DNA from: Eumeta japonica
Taxonomy: Eukaryota; Arthropoda; Insecta; Lepidoptera; Psychidae
Assembly: GCA_005406025.1 (NCBI GenBank)
Contig: BGZK01000140.1
Location: 558,001-622,000, forward strand
DNA length: 64,000 bases
Direction: 5' to 3'
Shown: positions 58,501-64,000 of the stretch, in pieces
Position numbering within the stretch: the stretch's first letter is position 1
Layout: each line of letters begins with the position of its first letter
Notes under the pieces: generated by a model
Databases searched by the model: none
Told to the model about the DNA's origin: nothing
The model's input: only the letters and a program-made list of their open reading frames with translations
Translations under genes and position numbers: made by a program

Positions 58501-60224
58501 TTCTATGTATATTCAAAATTAAATGTCATTTAGTTACATAGATATTTAGTAGTACAAAAATAAGTTGAAGGTGAGTTTTTATTTCACCATGTGATAAATG
58601 TCTTCTAAATTATGGGATATTTTTGGAACAACCTTATAAAAATTTATATGATAAGCATGTTGGTGAATCCAAAATAATATTTCCAAGGCTCTAGCCATAA
58701 ATTACGTTATACAAATTTCATGACTTGAAGTTCCTTCCTACAGGTAGTCACATTAGTGTGATCTACCCTCCTATGGTGTGAAATTTGTAATTAAAATAGA
58801 AATTATTAAATTAAAACAGCAGTTTGGTAAAATTGGAAATTATAAAATTAAAACCAGTAATTCCAAATTTATTTAAGTATATTTAAAATATTTTTTCATA
58901 AAGTTAAAAATAAACATTAACATTTTGAAAGAAATTAGAATATTTTTCATCATAGTTGAAGTTTAAAGTTTTCATATTCTATATTTATAAGTGTGACATC
59001 ATGAAGCTCGACCCACCTACTTATCACACTTTTTGTTTCCCTTTTGCATTTAAAGTTTGACGTAATTTATGGATGGACCCCAAACAATCCATGAAATATT
59101 ATAAACATCATATAAAAATGTTAGGACAATATTACAGACATCTTTTAATAACATCTGATAACAAGAATGCATCATTGTGCAATCAAAAAATATTGTAATA
59201 CTGCCATTCTTTATAATTTGTGCTTTTTTTTAGTGACACTAATAATATATGATCTATTTTAAAGTTATTATTAATTTTAAGATATTTTAATTTATTCTTT
59301 ACTGCATTGCCTTCTATCAGTAGGTACTGATAAATAGGTAAATACTGACAGGCATTCCATTTATTTGCACTATATTATTCTTATCATTTCACTATAGAAA
59401 ATTGAAAGGAAACTGCTAATAATTTAACATTCTGCCTCTTTTTTTAATTTCAAATTTTTTAATAATATTTTTAATGCTTTTATATTAGACTGAAAAATTA
59501 TGATGGTCGTATGTTGTTATAAGCTTATTTAGCAAAATTTCCTCTTAAGCTTTTAAATAATATTTAAAAGATATTGATAATAATCTATAAGATCTAGAAA
59601 CAGTAATAAGTTCTTTGTATTTTCCAGTAAAATGTGCTTTGACAAATTAGGCTTTATCAATTGAAATTTATTTTAGGTATATTTACATATTACACAATGT
59701 TCTAATATTGATTGTCTTCAAATAATACTATGAACAAAGGATAATGTTTAATTTTCTTTGTTGGATTTGATTTTTGTGTTACATTCAAATTTTTGAATAT
59801 CATATTGTAAACAAATATTCACAAAAGTTTAGTATTTCTTTCATTTGCTTTTTAAAATTGTTGCATTTTGTAATGTACAGAATTTTACTATGCCTAGGTA
59901 ATGTGCAGCTTTGTGTGTATAAAAATAAAACCCGAACTATTATAGTATCTTTCTTTCATTGATGCAGTTATTTTAGTCAAATTGTAAAATGAAATCTAAA
60001 TTGTGTTGGTCTTAGTATTACTACAAATTCGCATTAAATATCCAACACCATGATTTCTTACACCAGGCTGTAGTTTTTAGTGTCTGAAAATGTCTTAAAA
60101 AGATTTCAAGAAACATCATCATTTTTTGTTGTGGAATTACATGTTTCAATTTTTTTTTAATCGGATTTGAGAGATAGTAATTTTTGCTTTAAAAATATTT
60201 AAAAAGTGGTAATATTTGTTGTAA
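55507..60224. other. Long gene-free stretch downstream of PPP1R2
   Basis: Very AT-rich, no protein similarity in any frame that I recognise. Several AATAAA signals (for example 57588-57593) leave room for a long alternative 3' UTR. Contains a compound hairpin at 58379-58440. Confidence 0.55.
58379..58440. repeat. Compound hairpin
   Basis: Outer arms ATTCTAGATATA (58379-58390) and TATATCTAGAAT (58429-58440) are perfect complements. Inside lie A-rich/T-rich arms and an inner stem AGCATC/GATGCT around AATAAA. Confidence 0.85.
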
Positions 60225-60380
60225 CTTATTGTCTTGTTTGACAAACAGGTTGGATTTTTTATGTTTTTTAAATGGAAAGTGATCATGCGAACCACCAAAA
60301 CATAGGTGATTGTCGCTGCCCGTGGGTACTCTAATAATAGGAGAATCATTGCCGGCCTCTTAAAAAGGAATAGACTTTTC
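60225..60380 (-). mobile_element. SINE-like lepidopteran repeat, copy 3
   Basis: The reverse complement contains AAGAGGCCGGCAATGATTC, GTACCCACGGGCAGCGACAA and CACCTATGTTTTGG, then CCTGTTTGTC: the same block order as copies 1 and 2, more diverged. Confidence 0.72.
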
Positions 60381-60441
60381 TTGAAAACCTCCTTTGTCAT
60401 AGTTAACTGAGAAATTGTTACGTTAATATTACAGCACAACG

Positions 60442-60576
60442 CACGAAACTTTGCCGCTGTGAAGTTCGTCAGGACAGCGTCGCAATACCGTAAAATAGGA
60501 ATGCGGTGGAGAAAAAGGAAGGGTTAGGGAGCATAATACCTGCTCAGTATATCATACAGAGCGGCAAAGTTTCGTG
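60442..60576. repeat. Short element with perfect 17-bp inverted ends
   Basis: CACGAAACTTTGCCGCT at 60442-60458 and its exact complement at 60560-60576 enclose about 100 bp. Could be a tiny MITE or a stable stem-loop. Confidence 0.75.
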
Positions 60577-63485
60577 TGTGTGGCAAGGTGGAAACAAAAA
60601 AATTACTAAATAGAAAACATTAAATCACGTTTGAGAATATCCAAAATTACTTAACTTACGAGGGCGGTGAATACTTGTCTCTATCACTTATGGAAAAGAG
60701 AAATATTGGAAAATGAGACACTCTAATCAGATTGATCGAAATAGTGATCACGTCGACGATAAAAAAATATTAAAAATTTAACTTCGCAAACTACGTCGCC
60801 GTCGGTTAAAATAGTTCTTAATATAATTCCAATAAATGTAAATGATTTATAGAAATCAGAAAAAATATATCCTTATTGAAAACGTTAATATAAAGTATCC
60901 AATATGTTTATTGTGACGTGATAAGTCGTTAAATTTGCTTCCATAGTGGGAGCAATTCAGACAACTGATGATAACGAAATTGGAGGACACAGTTTAAATG
61001 CTACAGCTGCATATCGATTATCTGCATACAAAATTCAATTACAATTCGTTACGTTTAACGAGGACTGTGAAACATCGCGGCGCAGCGGAAGAGAAAGAGC
61101 CATTATATTGAGATCGTTTTGCTGCGTCAAAAAATTTCTTTTTAGTATAAATTTTGATTCGGAAAAACTACGATTTTCGTTTGAGTTTTAATCGTCAGCT
61201 AGTCTAAATCTATCGATTTTGTATATAAAACATTAGTGAGAAAAAATTTTAGGAATATATACATAAAGTAAAAAGTCGAAATAAATAATGCGATATCGGC
61301 TTATAATCATCAAAAAGCCTAATCAAAATATAACGATCGTATACGGTTGAAAAGGGCTTCTCAAGAACAATTCAGGGATACCCATAAAACAATACACGAC
61401 TGTCGGGGACATAAAAGAATAAAGGCGTCCGAGAAGATCGACGACGGCGCCAATATATTTGCGTTTGGACGACCGAGGCTATGCAAGTGGGTAATTTAAT
61501 CACTTCTAAATCAAATCTGGACTGTATATATTATATTAGATTACGTGTGAACATCGACTATTAAAGACACATTTAGCAGCATATAGTACAAGTTTTACTA
61601 ATACGTTTATAATTACATGAAATCCGAAGACTTCTTAGTACTCAAAAATAATTATACATGTGATTCGTTCAAAGAAAATATTATCAGTTACGTACATGTA
61701 TTCACGTAAAATACACGGCTGTATCGACGACACAGCTAAACCTCTATTTTTAGATTTATCTAATCTTGAATTATTTCCGTACAGAATCAAAAATAACGAT
61801 ATAGTAAAACTCGTGGTATTAAAATCTGACTTTTATACATTCTATTTTTTTTTTAATTTCAAACGCATCTATCCAATTCAACAAACTGTATCCAATGTGG
61901 CTAAAATCTTAGAGCAAATATAACTATTTTCTCTTGACTTCTTACACCAAAAAAATTCAATGAGCATCGAGTCCTCGTTAATTACACAGGTAATATTTTT
62001 TTTCGTAAATTCCATTATATGAGCTTGGAACAGGTGTTTAATAACGTAACAAAGGTTTTTATATGAGGTCTCTTGTTCTCTCACTTAAGTGTATATTTAA
62101 TTGTTGATTGGTTTCCAATATTTAACTTTATGTAACTTTAACCTCCTCATTCAAGTTTTGAATTAAGTGTTATAAAAATGTAAAAAAAGACAAGTATACC
62201 TTTGTGAAACATAACAAAAATTGTTTTTAATAAAATGTAATATTTAGACTTTTAGAATTTGTACATGTTATAAAGGGTAAATTTTAAGCATCACTCTACA
62301 TGAGTATATACGTGGATTTTAATATAATATGGACTTAGGTCTAAAACGTATTTTTTTACTCATGATATTTTAGATATAATTTATAGCGGAATAATTTACA
62401 GCGGGAAATGTTCTTCAGAATTAATAACAATTAGCACTAGCAACAAATGGCACTACATGCTATTATTACAGATGGCGCTTAATTAAAAACAGATGAATTT
62501 CCAATTTATTATTTTTTTGTTGAAAATGAACATCGGCAATCATTCCCACAAGAAATCATCATAGTCCAATGGTAAATTGTAAGATGACAAATAAAGCTCA
62601 ATTGATTTGGTATTTTACTTATTCAGTAAAACGTGTTGCTCATGTGTCTTAGTTCGATACGATGTTCACTTTTGGTCAAGCTTCAATACCTTAAAACTTT
62701 AAACGAACGACAAAACTCCTTATGCTACTGAAATATTATATTGCCAAATTACAAGATTATCCCATTTTCGGATAATACCTTAATTAATAAGAATGAAATG
62801 AACAATAATCAATTTTGTGTTATTCTATTATTTATTATGCCATAGTCTATAACTTTTGTTTCAATAGAAACAAAGTAGGAAAATATTCCTACTTGAAATT
62901 TTAAAATCAAAATAAGATTATGTACCATATTTGTATTACAATTATTTAATTATGACATTTATAAAAAAAAAACAACATTAATGACAAGCAATTTATTCTT
63001 GAACTTTCAAAAGATAATATGTTAGACATTGAATATTTGCCAAATGTAAGTCAATTAAGATTTAGGCTTTAAGTATTTATGGCAGTAAATTAATGTATAA
63101 TGTTAAAATTGGTTTTATTAATTATTAAAACATTAATGCCTACCTAATTTGAGAAGAAAATAAAAAAAACAAAGTACCGCTTGATTGATCACTTAACATA
63201 TTGACTTTTGGGACTGATTTTCTATCATCAAAAGTCAAAGATCTTCTAGTTTAGACTTTAAGCATTATAAATTTTAATTATTGGCAATCTTTTCTACGTG
63301 CAATATGTCATATTGCACTATTTGTCAAGATATAATATTGTTCTGTGTGTCAGATCGATTGATTGGTTGAAGAAAAGCGTTCACGATTGTGTTTATAATT
63401 TTGAATGAAAACTTTATTACCTTGACAACTGACTTTATTCTTACAGACTGCTTTTAAATTAAAGTTAATATGAATGTTATAAGCT
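60577..63485. other. Gene-poor stretch before the last gene
   Basis: Somewhat higher GC at 60750-61480. Open frames at 60946-61191 and 61660-61923 show no motif I recognise. A short frame at about 61340-61490 (AFGRPRLCKWV then gtaatt) could be an exon but is unsupported. Confidence 0.45.
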
Positions 63486-64000
63486 ATGGATGATCCCGAT
63501 AAAACGTCTTCTCAGCAAATAGATTTGACGGTGAGATTACTTTCCCTAACTAGTATGCAAACTGTGTAAGAACAAAGTTTCAAATCTCGTAAGTTATGGG
63601 TTGTGTTATTAATAGTACCGAAATGCAATCTACTCTTCACCTGTCTTACTATCGCGACAGGCTTTACGGTAACGTTTTGTTGAGCGTTACAATGCAAATC
63701 TGTTCACTAAATGCATTCCTTGAGTACCCACAGCCTAAATCGATGAAGTTCTGATATTTCGGTTATTTATTTGGTATCTAATTTATTTTTAGAACTTACT
63801 GCCGGATGTCGTACATTCACAACAGATCCCCTCATTGGCAACAGACGTAATTAACGCTACAGAACAAAATTCAGATCTTAATATTTGTGTAGAAACTGAA
63901 TCTAGTCAGCATAAACATGAAGATAATATTGAAATCAGTGAAACTGAATCAATATCGGAACATATCCCATCAAAAATGGAATACTCGGTATCAAATTCTG
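63486..64000 (+). CDS. Unidentified gene, first coding exons (cut by window end)
   Basis: ATG at 63486-63488 opens a 15-codon exon ending ACG/gtgaga at 63530. It joins in phase to an acceptor ttatttttag/AAC at 63793, and the frame stays open to the window end. The product starts MDDPDKTSSQQIDLTNLLPD and continues rich in Glu, Ser, Asn and His (NICVETESSQHKHEDNIEIS). It looks like the disordered N-terminus of a larger protein. I do not recognise it. Support comes from in-phase splice borders, an open frame of 69 codons and coding-like composition compared with the surrounding AT-rich DNA. Confidence 0.6.

Noticed and set aside
61660..61923. 87-codon open frame
   Set aside because: Aromatic- and Lys-rich composition typical of AT-rich non-coding DNA, no motif.

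Overview
The window is nuclear DNA of an insect, very probably a moth or butterfly. It is AT-rich, with short exons split by long introns, GT-AG splicing and dense fossil transposons. Several dispersed repeats match types I recognise from many lepidopteran genomes: a SINE-like family with a GGCCGGCAACGCA core, a tRNA-derived SINE carrying an ACATCGCGAGGAAACC-type motif, and a long repeat ending in a GGACGGAC run and AACTATAAGGGTTCCG. No prokaryotic operon, CRISPR or phage feature is present. The species cannot be named from the sequence.

Layout. 1-2848: a minisatellite of about 46-bp units, interrupted by a 1.3-kb insert that carries a jockey-type reverse-transcriptase fragment and is flanked by a 7-bp direct repeat. 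2.9-9.1 kb: no recognised gene, two SINEs. 9.1-10.5 kb (minus): the last two exons of a 3CxxC zinc-binding (ZAR1-like) gene, with a TGA where the family has Trp. 11-12.8 kb: a broken non-LTR retrotransposon. 13.4-20.9 kb: repeats, including a second jockey copy. 20.9-23.4 kb (minus): a decayed Ty3/gypsy pol.

23.9-52.7 kb (minus): a complete nine-exon ABHD16 gene (492 codons, membrane phosphatidylserine-lipase family). All splice phases agree and the Ser-Asp-His triad is present. Its introns hold RTE-type endonuclease, mariner, pogo, R1-type, Tc1-like, SINE, piggyBac, Tigger, Harbinger-like and hAT sequences. Two of these, a 3.85-kb pogo-type element (29602-33449) and a 2.07-kb Tigger (42486-44551), keep TIRs and TA duplications and are almost intact.

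54.7-55.4 kb (plus): a two-exon protein phosphatase inhibitor-2 gene (PPP1R2), divergent from ABHD16 across about 2 kb. 55.4-63.4 kb: no recognised gene. 63.5 kb to the end: the first exons of an unidentified gene cut by the window edge. The host genes have no evident shared pathway. The best candidates for novelty are the intron-containing pogo element with its repeated terminal motif, the premature stop in the 3CxxC gene, and the interrupted minisatellite with a related three-unit patch 14 kb away.
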